Assembly: GCF_009827335.1 (NCBI RefSeq) | Contig: NZ_WTYH01000001.1 | Span: forward strand, 744,001-808,000 | DNA from: Aurantiacibacter arachoides | GTDB lineage: Bacteria > Pseudomonadota > Alphaproteobacteria > Sphingomonadales > Sphingomonadaceae | DNA length: 64,000 nt | Reading direction: 5' to 3' | Part shown: positions 1 through 11,116 of the stretch, in pieces | Numbering within the stretch: the stretch's first letter is position 1 | Layout: the number at the start of each line of letters is the position of its first letter | The notes under the pieces: model-generated | What the model was told of the DNA's origin: nothing | Database searches by the model: none | What the model saw: the letters and a program-made list of their open reading frames with translations, nothing else | Position numbers and translations under genes: made by a program

Positions 1-1
1 A

Positions 2-268
2 CGACCGTTCAAACTGCTTCTTAGCGTAATCATATTGCTTATTTTGGCGTCCTTTGTGAATTGGTTTTCTTACGAACCGGACTCAAGCTTAGGAGATATT
101 TTTTACGGTGGATCAATATTTTTGCAAACCCTAAATGTGTTTCTAGGAATCGGTGACGCATTTGATCAGGCCGGATATAAGTTGGTAAATTACGCCATAG
201 TTTTAATGAGATATGTATACATAGGGCTGTTGGTAACGGTTGCTATGAGATCCATTACTTACCGGTGA
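2..268 (+). CDS. C-terminal part of an unknown membrane protein (truncated by window edge)
   Basis: The reading frame is open from the first bases of the window, so the 5' end lies outside it. The first in-frame start codon inside the window is a TTG at 35, and I do not think it is the true start. Two hydrophobic segments are visible: one at the window edge (about bases 11-55) and one near the C terminus (LVNYAIVLMRYVYIGLLVTV). The stretch between them contains SIFLQTLNVFLGIGD, which loosely recalls a pore loop of 2-TM ion channels; this is weak. The stop TGA shares its last base with the ATG of the next gene, so the two are probably co-transcribed and translationally coupled. Base composition is AT-rich compared with the ribosomal locus downstream, suggesting acquired DNA. 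Function unknown. Confidence 0.5.
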   Translation, partial: RPFKLLLSVIILLILASFVNWFSYEPDSSLGDIFYGGSIFLQTLNVFLGIGDAFDQAGYKLVNYAIVLMRYVYIGLLVTVAMRSITYR

Positions 269-945
269 TGGGTAAAATATTTGGTTTCTACTTGATTGGA
301 TCTGTCGCCCGAAATGAGTTTGATGCGCTCAGTGATCTTGACCTTTTAGCTATTGTTCAAGACGGCGCAGGCAAAGTTGACGAAAAGGCACTTTTATCTT
401 TCATTCCGGATAAATATGCTGCGATGGATGCTAGTGTTTCATGGTATGGTCGTCGACGCATAAACGAGATGCTAAAAAATGGAGAGCTCTTTGCTTGGCA
501 CATTTGGCAAGAGCATATAGCTCTTTTCGAGAGCAATGGGTTTTCCTTACGAGGACTTGGGCCTCCCCGACCCTATAAAAATTCGTTAGTGGATGTGCGG
601 TCTTTTCGCAAAATACTTCGTGAAGTTCCGGGACGGCTTCGCTTGTCGCCCACTAATGTCATCTATGAGTTTGGTCTCATTTATGTCTGCCTTAGAAACA
701 TAGCGATGTCTGCCTCAGCTAAGCTATGTGATGCTCCAGATTTCTCCCGATATTCTCCATTTAGGATCAACCTCTCGCAACCATTACCAATGACGCGCGA
801 GTGTTATGAGAAGGCGATGATGTGTCGGATGGCTGGTCAACGTGGTCTTAGTCTGCCTGATCATCCTAGTGCTGACGAGGTAATTTCACTATATGAGGGG
901 TTGGAGTCTTGGCTTTCGATATTGGAAGAGCGTTTGGAGCAGTGA
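268..945 (+). CDS. Nucleotidyltransferase-domain protein with helical C-terminal region
   Basis: About 225 residues. The N terminus carries the signature of the DNA polymerase beta-like nucleotidyltransferase superfamily: GSVARNEF followed by SDLDLL (near residues 11-27), where the Ser and the two Asp residues bind metal and nucleotide. The C-terminal half is predicted helical (VIYEFGLIYVCLRNIAMSASAK) and could be a HEPN-like or substrate-binding domain, but the usual RX4-6H HEPN motif is not intact. The start overlaps the stop of the upstream membrane-protein gene (a GTG at 265 is also possible), and the downstream gene begins 2 bases after its stop. The family includes antibiotic adenylyltransferases, toxin-neutralising MNT proteins and defence-linked enzymes; I cannot assign one. 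AT-rich, probably transferred. Confidence 0.6.
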   Translation: MGKIFGFYLIGSVARNEFDALSDLDLLAIVQDGAGKVDEKALLSFIPDKYAAMDASVSWYGRRRINEMLKNGELFAWHIWQEHIALFESNGFSLRGLGPPRPYKNSLVDVRSFRKILREVPGRLRLSPTNVIYEFGLIYVCLRNIAMSASAKLCDAPDFSRYSPFRINLSQPLPMTRECYEKAMMCRMAGQRGLSLPDHPSADEVISLYEGLESWLSILEERLEQ

Positions 946-947
946 GC

Positions 948-1298
948 ATGTCCAATGGTCGTCGTACGCGTTTTGAAGAAAGGGTGCGTGTCGAGCGCAA
1001 CTTCCTAGAGCCGGTCAACAGGGTTTTTGGTCGCGCTGCACCCCTTGCGGGTATGACCGCTATGGCCATAGATTCATGGGAAAATCGCGCTTCATCGGTG
1101 TTTTCTGAGACGCCAATCGCTGGTATTGCGGCCTTGCTGCGTCAAGCTTCTAAAAGAGCGGAATTGTTAGCAGACAATTCGCGTGACGTGTTCGAAAAGG
1201 ATACTGGCATCAGTGGCGGTGGGATTGAAACCCTCTCATCAATGTTGAGTGATCTGCTGGAGCCTATCTGTCTTGACCCCCCACCCAAATCCAACTAA
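948..1298 (+). CDS. Hypothetical protein in AT-rich cassette
   Basis: A 116-residue protein starting 2 bases after the stop of the nucleotidyltransferase-domain gene, so probably the last gene of that cassette. It is basic at the N terminus (MSNGRRTRFEERVRVERN) and otherwise looks helical, with no signal peptide, membrane segment or motif I recognise. A longer start at 909 would overlap the upstream gene and is less likely. Tight spacing behind the nucleotidyltransferase suggests a joint function, but this is inference. Codon use (many A/T-ending codons) matches its upstream neighbours and not the ribosomal genes that follow. Confidence 0.45.
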   Translation: MSNGRRTRFEERVRVERNFLEPVNRVFGRAAPLAGMTAMAIDSWENRASSVFSETPIAGIAALLRQASKRAELLADNSRDVFEKDTGISGGGIETLSSMLSDLLEPICLDPPPKSN

Positions 1299-1626
1299 GC
1301 GCCCCTCCATCCGGTCCCCGCGCCCGCCGCGAGTCCCGGTCAGATAGAGCTGAACATTGCCGGTCGTGTCCCGGGGCTCCTCGCGAATTGCAAGGGGCTC
1401 TTTTCTATTGAGGCGGTTTCGCGTTTGCGCGCGATAATCCGCCCGGGGCTGCCGTCAAAGTAACCCGGTGCCGCCGTCGTGCAGGCCCAGGTGGAGTGTT
1501 TCAGGCTCGCGCGGTTCGTGGCGCCCCGTCGGTTATGGCGGGCCATTGCCTCGTTTCCCTCGCGCGGTCCTTCCTGCAGTCCTCCCGGCGCCTGGCGTGG
1601 CACCTGATCACAGGTGAAGATTTCGA
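1299..1626 (+). promoter_or_regulatory. Gene-free region upstream of rpsL, candidate promoter
   Basis: This 328-base gap must hold the promoter of the str operon. A possible sigma-70-like pair is TTGAGG (1408-1413) and GATAAT (1433-1438), but the spacer is 19 bases and the match is only moderate. The base composition switches here from AT-rich (left) to GC-rich (right), which marks the edge of the accessory segment. I see no integrase, tRNA or clear direct repeat. Confidence 0.25.
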
Positions 1627-1998
1627 ATGCCCACTATCAACCAGCTGGTGCGCAAGCCGCGCAACCCCGTGAAGACGAAGAGCAAGTCTGCCGCGATGCA
1701 GTCCGCCCCGCAGAAGCGCGGCGTGTGCACGCGCGTCTACACCACGACCCCGAAGAAGCCGAACTCGGCGCTGCGCAAGGTCGCCAAGATCCGCCTCACC
1801 AACCAGCGCGAGATCATCGCCTACATCCCCGGTGAAGGCCACAACCTGCAGGAACACTCCGTGGTGCTGATCCGCGGCGGCCGTGTGCGCGACCTTCCCG
1901 GCGTGCGCTATCACGTCCTGCGCGGCGTGCTCGACACACAGGGTGTCAAGGATCGCCGCCAGAGCCGCTCGAAGTACGGCGCCAAGCGTCCGAAGTGA
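1627..1998 (+). CDS. rpsL: 30S ribosomal protein S12
   Basis: 123 residues, the usual bacterial length. S12 sits at the decoding centre of the 30S subunit and controls accuracy. Diagnostic motifs are intact: [14 protein letters not shown] (the streptomycin-sensitivity lysine loop) and [13 protein letters not shown], which holds the Asp that is methylthiolated in many bacteria. The streptomycin-loop sequence is the ordinary sensitive form, KKPNSA. It is the first gene of the str operon (rpsL-rpsG-fusA-tuf). A 179-base gap containing a palindromic repeat separates it from rpsG, longer than usual. Confidence 0.98.
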   Translation: MPTINQLVRKPRNPVKTKSKSAAMQSAPQKRGVCTRVYTTTPKKPNSALRKVAKIRLTNQREIIAYIPGEGHNLQEHSVVLIRGGRVRDLPGVRYHVLRGVLDTQGVKDRRQSRSKYGAKRPK

Positions 1999-2027
1999 TT
2001 TTGCACGAGGTCAGCCTTCCGGCACCC

Positions 2028-2135
2028 GTCATCCCGGCGAAAGCTGGGACCGTGTGCCCCCGGGTCGGACCTCGCATGGCAAGTTTTTGAGACCGAGCAC
2101 AAACGGCCACCGATCCCAGCTTTCGCTGGGATGAC
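2028..2135. repeat. REP-like paired palindromic element
   Basis: Two inverted copies of a roughly 23-base sequence face each other: 2028-2050 (GTCATCCCGGCGAAAGCTGG...) and 2112-2135 on the opposite strand (GTCATCCCAGCGAAAGCTGG...), differing at about two positions. Each arm is itself a small hairpin, for example CCCAGC-TTTC-GCTGGG at 2115-2130. This is the architecture of REP/BIME-type dispersed elements. It fills most of the gap between rpsL and rpsG, so the str operon transcript carries it as a large hairpin. Confidence 0.75.
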
Positions 2136-2177
2136 GTTCAAAGAGGTCGCTGCGCTCCCGAGTCTGGAGTTTAAGAA

Positions 2178-2648
2178 ATGTCACGTCGTCGTCGTCCCGA
2201 GAAGCGGGAAATCCTGCCCGATCCCAAGTTCGGGGATCAGGTGCTGTCGAAGTTCATGAACAACCTCATGCTGGACGGCAAGAAGGCCGTTGCCGAAGGT
2301 ATCGTCTACACCGCGCTCGACACCGTCGAATCGCGGGCCAAGACCGATCCGGTGGCCGTGTTCCACGATGCGCTCAACAACGTGAAGCCGTCGGTGGAAG
2401 TGCGTTCGCGCCGCGTGGGTGGTGCCACCTACCAGGTGCCGGTCGAGGTGCGCGCCGAACGCGCCCAGGCGCTCGCCATCCGCTGGCTGATCACCGCCGC
2501 GCGCGGTCGTGCCGAAACCACCATGTCGGCGCGTCTCTCGGGCGAACTGATGGATGCGGCCAACAACCGTGGCAACGCCGTCAAGAAGCGTGAAGACACC
2601 CACCGCATGGCCGACGCGAACCGCGCGTTCAGCCACTACCGCTGGTAA
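2178..2648 (+). CDS. rpsG: 30S ribosomal protein S7
   Basis: 156 residues, standard length. S7 starts assembly of the 30S head domain by binding the 3' major domain of 16S rRNA and lies at the E site. The N terminus [20 protein letters not shown] and the internal [12 protein letters not shown] are typical of bacterial S7. In other bacteria S7 also regulates the str mRNA by binding the rpsL-rpsG gap. Here that gap contains a REP-like element, so whether such feedback exists is unclear. fusA follows after 107 bases. Confidence 0.98.
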   Translation: MSRRRRPEKREILPDPKFGDQVLSKFMNNLMLDGKKAVAEGIVYTALDTVESRAKTDPVAVFHDALNNVKPSVEVRSRRVGGATYQVPVEVRAERAQALAIRWLITAARGRAETTMSARLSGELMDAANNRGNAVKKREDTHRMADANRAFSHYRW

Positions 2649-2663
2649 GGCGGTCCGCTTGCG

Positions 2664-2687
2664 GGCCGGGGCGAATGTGTCCCGGCC
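2664..2687 (+). terminator. Hairpin between rpsG and fusA
   Basis: Perfect 7-bp stem GGCCGGG (2664-2670) / CCCGGCC (2681-2687) with a 10-base loop. No T-run follows, so it is probably an RNA-processing or stability hairpin or a partial attenuator, not a full terminator. Confidence 0.4.
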
Positions 2688-2755
2688 TTCAAGCTGTCAC
2701 ATCTGAGACTATATGGGGCGCGACCCTTTCGTCCCCCGAACCCGAGGAATAGAAC

Positions 2756-4888
<2,133 letters not shown>

Positions 4889-4997
4889 GCAGCCTTGCGC
4901 AACTTGGGCCAAACGTCTAGGGGCGGCGCCTGATTCAGCGGGTGCCGAACCTGGACCGGTGACAATCATTTACTGACTTAATTAGAGGTTATAGAAA

Positions 4998-6188
4998 ATG
5001 GGTAAGGCAAAATTCGAGCGGAACAAGCCGCACTGCAACATCGGCACCATCGGTCACGTCGACCATGGCAAGACCACGCTGACCGCCGCGATCACCAAGG
5101 TGATGGCCGAAGTCAACGGCGGCGAGGCCGTGGATTTCGCGAACATCGACAAGGCTCCCGAGGAGCGTGAGCGCGGCATCACCATCTCGACCGCGCACGT
5201 CGAGTACGAGACCGCCGCGCGCCATTATGCGCACGTCGATTGCCCGGGCCACGCCGACTACGTGAAGAACATGATCACCGGTGCCGCCCAGATGGACGGC
5301 GCGATCCTGGTCGTGAACGCCGCCGACGGCCCGATGCCGCAGACCCGTGAGCACATCCTGCTCGCCCGCCAGGTTGGCGTGCCCGCGCTTGTCGTGTACA
5401 TGAACAAGGTCGATCAGGTCGACGACGAGGAAATCCTCGAGCTGGTCGAACTGGAAGTGCGCGAGCTGCTTTCGAGCTACGATTTCGACGGTGACAACAT
5501 TCCGATCGTCAAGGGTTCGGCTCTGGCCGCTCTCGAAGGTCGCGATGCAGCCATCGGCGAGGAATCGATCAAGGCCCTGATGGAAGCCGTCGATGCGCAC
5601 ATCCCGCAGCCCGAGCGTCCGGTCGACAAGCCCTTCCTGATGCCGATCGAGGACGTGTTCTCGATTTCGGGTCGCGGCACCGTGGTGACCGGCCGTATCG
5701 AAAGCGGCATCGTGAACGTCGGCGACGAAATCGAGATCGTCGGTATCCGCGACACGCAGAAGACCACCGTGACCGGTGTGGAAATGTTCCGCAAGCTGCT
5801 GGACCGCGGTGAAGCTGGCGACAACGTGGGCGCCCTGCTGCGCGGCACGGGTCGTGACGACGTCGAGCGTGGCCAGGTCCTGTCCAAGCCCGGCACCGTG
5901 ACCCCGCACACCGACTTCGACGCCGAGGTCTACGTGCTGTCGAAGGACGAAGGCGGCCGTCACACGCCGTTCTTCGCCAACTACCGCCCGCAGTTCTACT
6001 TCCGCACGACCGACGTGACGGGCGAAGTGGTCCTGCCCGAAGGCACCGAGATGGTCATGCCCGGCGACAACGTGTCGATCGGCGTGAAGCTGATCGCCCC
6101 GATCGCCATGGACGAAGGTCTGCGCTTCGCCATCCGCGAGGGCGGCCGTACGGTCGGCTCGGGTGTGGTCGCCAAGATCACCAAGTAA
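4998..6188 (+). CDS. tuf: Translation elongation factor Tu
   Basis: 396 residues, canonical length. EF-Tu carries aminoacyl-tRNA to the ribosomal A site as a GTP complex. Motifs seen: [14 protein letters not shown] (P-loop), [15 protein letters not shown] and [10 protein letters not shown] (the NKxD guanine-specificity motif), then the two beta-barrel domains ending in VVAKITK. It lies 109 bases after fusA and is followed by a strong intrinsic terminator, so it is the last gene of the str transcript. A second tuf copy may exist elsewhere, as in many proteobacteria; this window cannot show it. Confidence 0.98.
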   Translation: MGKAKFERNKPHCNIGTIGHVDHGKTTLTAAITKVMAEVNGGEAVDFANIDKAPEERERGITISTAHVEYETAARHYAHVDCPGHADYVKNMITGAAQMDGAILVVNAADGPMPQTREHILLARQVGVPALVVYMNKVDQVDDEEILELVELEVRELLSSYDFDGDNIPIVKGSALAALEGRDAAIGEESIKALMEAVDAHIPQPERPVDKPFLMPIEDVFSISGRGTVVTGRIESGIVNVGDEIEIVGIRDTQKTTVTGVEMFRKLLDRGEAGDNVGALLRGTGRDDVERGQVLSKPGTVTPHTDFDAEVYVLSKDEGGRHTPFFANYRPQFYFRTTDVTGEVVLPEGTEMVMPGDNVSIGVKLIAPIAMDEGLRFAIREGGRTVGSGVVAKITK

Positions 6189-6215
6189 CTTCTTCCCTTA
6201 GGGGTAAGAGAGGTC

Positions 6216-6258
6216 AGGGCCCGTTCCTCATCACGAGGGGCGGGCCCTTCGCCTTTTT
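6216..6258 (+). terminator. Rho-independent terminator after tuf
   Basis: Stem AGGGCCCG (6216-6223) / CGGGCCCT (6241-6248) enclosing an inner CCTC/GAGG helix, followed by a T-rich tail (CCTTTTT at 6252-6258). It separates the str transcript from the S10 transcript. Confidence 0.85.
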
Positions 6259-6515
6259 ATGGAAGCGCCGTTTTCATCCCCCCTGGCTGTTTGCTTGTGG
6301 ATTGAACTGAATTCCCCGAATTCGGGGGTTGCCAGGCGGGGGCACTCCCCGTATAGGCCCGTCCATCGCCGGGGAATCGCTGATCAAGCGGGTCCACGGC
6401 AAACGAAATTCACGGGAAGGCCGCCCGCTTCGGGAAACCGGATCTAAGCGGGGCTGGCCCTTTTTGTTTTGGCAGGTTCGCTTGCCATTGGCTCATTCGC
6501 ATCGGTAGTTGGAAC
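6259..6515. promoter_or_regulatory. Gene-free tuf-rpsJ region with a perfect palindrome
   Basis: This 257-base stretch follows the tuf terminator and must contain the promoter of the S10 operon. It contains a perfect 14-base palindrome, CCCCGAATTCGGGG, at 6314-6327, a possible operator or short hairpin. I see no convincing -35/-10 pair and no coding potential. Confidence 0.4.
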
Positions 6516-6827
<312 letters not shown>

Positions 6828-7066
6828 TAGGGTGAGGTGCCCCGGTCAGTCCGGGGCGACCGGTTCCGCCAGGAACCGTGAAGACAGCGCCCGGTGAGAT
6901 ATCGCCGGGACACAAGGAATACCGCCGGATCTCTTCCGGGCTGCGTTCCCCGTCTCGCTTTCCCTCGGGAAGGCAATTCAGCCCGGACGGGGCTTCGCAT
7001 GACAACCAGGGCTGAGCACGCACCTGCGGGATGGTCCCGCTGGTGCCTCTGTTAGGAGTTTGGATC
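6828..7066 (+). promoter_or_regulatory. Structured rpsJ-rplC intercistronic leader with candidate pseudoknot
   Basis: These genes are usually much closer together. The 239 bases hold a series of perfect or near-perfect hairpins: 6840-6856 (CCCCGG/CCGGGG), 6861-6878 (CGGTTCC/GGAACCG), 6890-6909 (CCCGG/CCGGG) and 7021-7045 (CACC-GCGGGA/TCCCGC-GGTG, one mismatch). An H-type pseudoknot is possible: stem 1 CCGGGCTG (6936-6943) / CAGCCCGG (6979-6986), stem 2 CCCCGT (6948-6953) / ACGGGG (6987-6992), with an inner hairpin 6957-6974. Stem 1 competes with another hairpin, CCGG (6924-6927) / CCGG (6936-6939). The last hairpin ends 8 bases before the rplC Shine-Dalgarno AGGAG (7054-7058). Such an arrangement suggests ribosomal-protein feedback, which is inference. 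Confidence 0.55.
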
Positions 7067-7933
7067 ATGCGCACTGGCGTGATCGCGAAAAAAGTCGGGA
7101 TGACCCGCTTGTTCCAGGAGGATGGACGTCACGTTCCCGTGACCGTTCTTTCGCTGGAAGGATGCCAGGTTACCGGAAACCGCACGGCCGATCGCGACGG
7201 CTACTTCTCCGTTCAGCTCGGCGCTGGCGATGCGAAGCACAAGAACGTCAACAAGCCGCAGCGCGAAGCCTTCGCCAAGGCCGAAGTCGGCTTGAAGCAG
7301 AAGGTCGCGGAATTCCGCGTCGATAACGAGGACGGGCTCCTCCCCGTCGGCGCGACGATCACTGCGGATCATTTCATCGCCGGCCAGATGGTCGACGTTA
7401 CCGGCCACACCGTCGGTAAGGGCTTTGCCGGCGTTATGAAGCGCTGGGGCTTCGGCGGTCTGCGTGCCACCCACGGTGTGTCGGTCAGTCACCGTTCGCA
7501 CGGTTCGACGGGCCAGCGCCAGGATCCGGGCAAGGTCTTCAAGAACAAGAAGATGGCCGGCCACATGGGCGATCGTCAGCGCACTCAGCAGAACCTCGAA
7601 ATCGTGCGCACCGACGCCGACCGCGGTCTGATCTTCGTGAAGGGCTCTGTGCCCGGTTCGAAGAACGGCTGGCTCCTGGTCAAGGACGCCGTCAAGCTTC
7701 CGCTTCCCGAAGGTGTGCCGTTCCCCGGTGCCATGCGCCGCAACGCGGATGAGACGCGCAGCGACAATGCGGCGCCCGGCCTGGTCGAGAGCAATGCCGA
7801 GCACGAGGTCAACCAGCAGGTTTCCGCCGAGCAGCAGGAAGAACTGCTGAAGACCCAGGAAGCTGGCGCGGACGATGAAATCACCGCGGCCGAGGGTGGC
7901 GATGCTACCTCGGGCGAAAGCAAGGAGTCCTGA
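7067..7933 (+). CDS. rplC: 50S ribosomal protein L3 with long acidic C-terminal tail
   Basis: 288 residues; L3 is usually about 210. L3 initiates 50S assembly and reaches the peptidyl-transferase centre. The start ATG at 7067 ([16 protein letters not shown]) follows AGGAG at 7054-7058; an in-frame ATG at 7031 would add an unrelated N terminus. The loop [22 protein letters not shown] contains the Gln that PrmB methylates. After the normal end (about residue 215-225) comes a Glu/Ala/Gln-rich acidic tail ending [10 protein letters not shown], probably flexible. Similar tails are known to me in sphingomonads, but their role is unclear. rplD starts 2 bases after the stop. Confidence 0.97.
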   Translation: MRTGVIAKKVGMTRLFQEDGRHVPVTVLSLEGCQVTGNRTADRDGYFSVQLGAGDAKHKNVNKPQREAFAKAEVGLKQKVAEFRVDNEDGLLPVGATITADHFIAGQMVDVTGHTVGKGFAGVMKRWGFGGLRATHGVSVSHRSHGSTGQRQDPGKVFKNKKMAGHMGDRQRTQQNLEIVRTDADRGLIFVKGSVPGSKNGWLLVKDAVKLPLPEGVPFPGAMRRNADETRSDNAAPGLVESNAEHEVNQQVSAEQQEELLKTQEAGADDEITAAEGGDATSGESKES

Positions 7934-7935
7934 TC

Positions 7936-8586
7936 GTGAAGGTCAAGGTCCAGAAAATTGACGGCAGTGCCGTCTCCGGCAACGGTTCGGAGGTCGAGCT
8001 TGCCGACGACGTGTTTGGGGTTGAGCCGCGTGCCGACATCCTTCATCGCGTCGTCACCTGGCAGCTCGAAAACCGCCGCGCTACGGCCCGTCCGACGCGC
8101 GAACGCGCCGACGTCGCCCGCACCGGCAAGAAGTGGGGTCGCCAGAAGGGCGGCGGCACGGCGCGTCACGGCGATCGTGCAGCCCCGATCTTCATCGGAG
8201 GCGGCAAGGCCCACGGCGCCCGCAAACGCGACTTCGAGCAGCAGCTCAACAAGAAGGTGCGTGCCCTTGGTCTGAAGATGGCCTTGTCGAGCAAGGCGAA
8301 GGACGGTCTCGTGATCGTCGACAGCCTTGAGCTTGCCGATGCCAAGACCAAGGCGCTCAAGGGTCACCTCGACAAGAACGGCTGGACCGGCAAGGTGCTG
8401 GTCATCGGCGGGGACAGCGTGGACGATGGTTTTGTCAAGTCGGCCCGCAACCTGCACGGCGTCAACGTTCTGCCGGCGATGGGTGCCAACGTCTACGACA
8501 TCCTCAACCACGATACGCTGGTGCTCACCACCGACGCGATCGAAAAGCTGGAGGCGCGTTTCGCCCCGGCCGGAGGTGCTAAGTAA
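7936..8586 (+). CDS. rplD: 50S ribosomal protein L4
   Basis: 216 residues, starting with GTG two bases after the rplC stop. L4 lines the peptide exit tunnel, and in gamma-proteobacteria it represses its own operon by attenuation. Diagnostic core: [19 protein letters not shown] and [18 protein letters not shown], the tunnel loop. C-terminal [22 protein letters not shown] is typical. Its last base is the first base of the rplW start codon, so the two are translationally coupled. Confidence 0.97.
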   Translation: MKVKVQKIDGSAVSGNGSEVELADDVFGVEPRADILHRVVTWQLENRRATARPTRERADVARTGKKWGRQKGGGTARHGDRAAPIFIGGGKAHGARKRDFEQQLNKKVRALGLKMALSSKAKDGLVIVDSLELADAKTKALKGHLDKNGWTGKVLVIGGDSVDDGFVKSARNLHGVNVLPAMGANVYDILNHDTLVLTTDAIEKLEARFAPAGGAK

Positions 8587-8897
8587 TGGCCAAGAAGCAG
8601 GAAATGGACGCCCGTCATTACGACGTGATCCGCGCGCCGCACATCACCGAGAAGTCGACGCTGCTCTCCGAGCATAACGCGGTCGTGTTCAAGGTGGCCA
8701 ACGATGCGACCAAGCCGCAGATCAAGGCCGCCGTGGAAGCGCTGTACGACGTCAAGGTCGCCGGCGTGAACACGATGGTCGTCAAGGGCAAGTCGAAGCG
8801 CTGGAAGGGCAAGCCCTACAAGCGTACCGATATGAAGAAGGCGATCGTCACCCTGGCCGAAGGTCAGTCGGTCGACATCACCGAAGGCGTGAGCTGA
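8586..8897 (+). CDS. rplW: 50S ribosomal protein L23
   Basis: 103 residues. L23 sits at the tunnel exit, where trigger factor and SRP dock. Motifs: [17 protein letters not shown] at the N terminus and [20 protein letters not shown], the conserved basic loop. It overlaps rplD by one base and rplB follows after 4 bases. No unusual features. Confidence 0.97.
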   Translation: MAKKQEMDARHYDVIRAPHITEKSTLLSEHNAVVFKVANDATKPQIKAAVEALYDVKVAGVNTMVVKGKSKRWKGKPYKRTDMKKAIVTLAEGQSVDITEGVS

Positions 8898-8901
8898 TCC
8901 G

Positions 8902-9738
8902 ATGGCACTGAAGAATTACAAACCGACGAGCCCGGCGCGCCGCGCCCTGGTCCTGGTCGACAAGACCGGCCTGCACAAGGGCGGCCCCGTCAAGTCGCTT
9001 ACCGAGGGCAAGCGCAAGACCGGTGGCCGTAACAACAAGGGCCACATTACCTCGCGCGGCAAGGGCGGCGGCAACAAGCAGAAGTATCGTTTCATCGACT
9101 TCAAGCGCCGCAAGTGGGACGTGGAAGGCACCGTGGAGCGGATCGAATACGATCCCAACCGCACGGCCTTTATCGCGCTCATCAAGTATGATGACGGCGA
9201 ACTCGCTTACATCATCGCTCCCAACCGTCTCGCTCCCGGCGAGAAGGTCGTGGCCGGTGAGAAGGTCGACACCAAGCCTGGCAACGCCATGCTGCTGGGC
9301 CAGATGCCGGTCGGCACCATCATCCACAACGTGGAGATGAAGCCGGGCAAGGGCGGCCAGATCGCCCGCTCGGCAGGCACCTACGTGCAGCTCGTCGGTC
9401 GTGACCGCGGCATGGTGATCGTGCGCCTCAACAGCGGAGAGCAGCGTTATCTGCGGTCCGATTGCATGGGCACGGTCGGTTCGGTTTCAAACCCGGACAA
9501 CCAGAACCAGAACCTGGGCAAGGCCGGTCGCAAGCGTCACATGGGTGTGAAGCCCCTGACGCGCGGCGTTGCCAAGAACCCGGTCGACCACCCGCACGGC
9601 GGCGGCGAAGGCCGCACCAGCGGTGGCCGTCACCCGGTCACTCCGTGGGGCAAGCCGACCAAGGGCGCCCGCACCCGCAAGAACAAGCAGACGGACAAGA
9701 TGATCATCCGTTCGCGTCACGCGAAGAAGAAGAGGTAA
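8902..9738 (+). CDS. rplB: 50S ribosomal protein L2
   Basis: 278 residues, normal length. L2 binds 23S rRNA near the peptidyl-transferase centre and bridges to the 30S subunit. Signature seen: [20 protein letters not shown], including the conserved His next to the catalytic centre. The N terminus [17 protein letters not shown] is typical of alphaproteobacteria. rpsS follows after 6 bases. Confidence 0.98.
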   Translation: MALKNYKPTSPARRALVLVDKTGLHKGGPVKSLTEGKRKTGGRNNKGHITSRGKGGGNKQKYRFIDFKRRKWDVEGTVERIEYDPNRTAFIALIKYDDGELAYIIAPNRLAPGEKVVAGEKVDTKPGNAMLLGQMPVGTIIHNVEMKPGKGGQIARSAGTYVQLVGRDRGMVIVRLNSGEQRYLRSDCMGTVGSVSNPDNQNQNLGKAGRKRHMGVKPLTRGVAKNPVDHPHGGGEGRTSGGRHPVTPWGKPTKGARTRKNKQTDKMIIRSRHAKKKR

Positions 9739-9744
9739 CCCGGC

Positions 9745-10020
9745 ATGGCACGTTCCGTCTGGAAAGGTCCGTTTGTCGACCTGCACCTTCTGAAGAAGGC
9801 GCAGGAAGCACAGGACGCTAGCAATTCGAAGCCGATCAAGACCTGGTCGCGTCGTTCGACGATCCTGCCGGATTTCGTCGGCCTGACGTTCAGCGTCTAC
9901 AACGGGCAGAAGTTCGTGCCCGTGTCGGTCAGCGAGGAAATGGTCGGTCACAAGCTCGGCGAGTTCGCACCCACGCGCAACTTCCCCGGCCACGCAGCCG
10001 ACAAGAAGGGTAAGCGATAA
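9745..10020 (+). CDS. rpsS: 30S ribosomal protein S19
   Basis: 91 residues. S19 lies in the 30S head with S13 and contacts A-site tRNA. Core motif [19 protein letters not shown] and [19 protein letters not shown] match the family closely. Its stop codon overlaps the rplV start (TAATG). Confidence 0.97.
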   Translation: MARSVWKGPFVDLHLLKKAQEAQDASNSKPIKTWSRRSTILPDFVGLTFSVYNGQKFVPVSVSEEMVGHKLGEFAPTRNFPGHAADKKGKR

Positions 10021-10397
10021 TGGGCAAGGCCAAGTCCCCCCGTCGCGTCGCCGAGAACGAGGCGCTGGCTGTAGGCACGACCATTCGTGGTTCGGCCCAG
10101 AAGCTGAACCTCGTGGCGGCGCTGATCCGCGGCAAGAAGGCCGAGGATGCCCTTAACATCCTCTCCTTCTCCAAGCGCGCCATGGCTCGTGATGCGAAGA
10201 AGGTGCTGGCTTCGGCCATCGCCAACGCAGAGAACAACCACGATCTCGATGTCGACGCGCTCGTCGTCGCCGAGGCGTCGGTTGGCAAATCGATCACCAT
10301 GAAGCGGTTCGCCACGCGCGGCCGCGGCAAGTCCACGCGTATCCTCAAGCCGTTCAGCCGGCTGCGGATCGTCGTTCGCGAAGACGAGGAGGCGTAA
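10020..10397 (+). CDS. rplV: 50S ribosomal protein L22
   Basis: 125 residues. L22 has a beta-hairpin reaching into the exit tunnel, where macrolides bind. Family features: [43 protein letters not shown] and the tunnel hairpin [20 protein letters not shown]. The start overlaps the rpsS stop and rpsC starts one base after its stop. Confidence 0.97.
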   Translation: MGKAKSPRRVAENEALAVGTTIRGSAQKLNLVAALIRGKKAEDALNILSFSKRAMARDAKKVLASAIANAENNHDLDVDALVVAEASVGKSITMKRFATRGRGKSTRILKPFSRLRIVVREDEEA

Positions 10398-10398
10398 G

Positions 10399-11094
10399 AT
10401 GGGTCACAAGAGCAATCCGATCGGTCTGCGTCTGCAGATCAACCGCACCTGGGACAGCCGGTGGTATGCGGAGGGCAGCGCCTATGCGCAGCTGCTCAAA
10501 GAAGACATCATGATCCGCAAGTACATCGTCGAGACCCTGCCGCAGGCGGCGATCTCGAAGGTGGTGATCGAGCGTCCGGCCAAGCTTTGTCGCATCTCCA
10601 TCTATGCCGCGCGCCCCGGCGTGATCATCGGCAAGAAGGGCGCGGACATCGAAAAGCTGCGCTCCAGGCTTGCAAAGATGACCAACAGCGAGGTGAAGCT
10701 GAACATCGTTGAGATCCGCAAGCCGGAAATCGACGCCAAGCTCGTCGCCCAGGGCATTGCCGACCAGCTGGTTCGCCGCGTGGCGTTCCGCCGGGCCATG
10801 AAACGCGCGATGCAGTCCGCCATGCGTCTTGGTGCCGAGGGCATCAAGGTCATGTGTGGCGGTCGTCTCGGCGGTGCGGAAATTGCCCGTGTGGAGCAGT
10901 ACCGCGAAGGCCGGGTGCCGCTGCACACGCTGCGCGCCAACGTCGATTATGCCGAAGCCGAGGCGCTGACCGCCTATGGCGTGATCGGCATCAAGTGCTG
11001 GATCTTCAAGGGCGAAATCTTCGCCCACGACCCGATGGCGCAGGACCGTCTCATGATGGAAGCGCAGACCTCGGGCGTGCGCCCCGCGCGCTGA
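10399..11094 (+). CDS. rpsC: 30S ribosomal protein S3
   Basis: 231 residues. S3 forms part of the mRNA entry channel and has helicase activity with S4. The KH domain ([20 protein letters not shown]) is clear, and [20 protein letters not shown] is the canonical N terminus. The C-terminal domain ends [20 protein letters not shown] with a short tail. rplP follows after 22 bases. Confidence 0.98.
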   Translation: MGHKSNPIGLRLQINRTWDSRWYAEGSAYAQLLKEDIMIRKYIVETLPQAAISKVVIERPAKLCRISIYAARPGVIIGKKGADIEKLRSRLAKMTNSEVKLNIVEIRKPEIDAKLVAQGIADQLVRRVAFRRAMKRAMQSAMRLGAEGIKVMCGGRLGGAEIARVEQYREGRVPLHTLRANVDYAEAEALTAYGVIGIKCWIFKGEIFAHDPMAQDRLMMEAQTSGVRPAR

Positions 11095-11116
11095 TTGCAG
11101 GACATAGGAAAGAACC

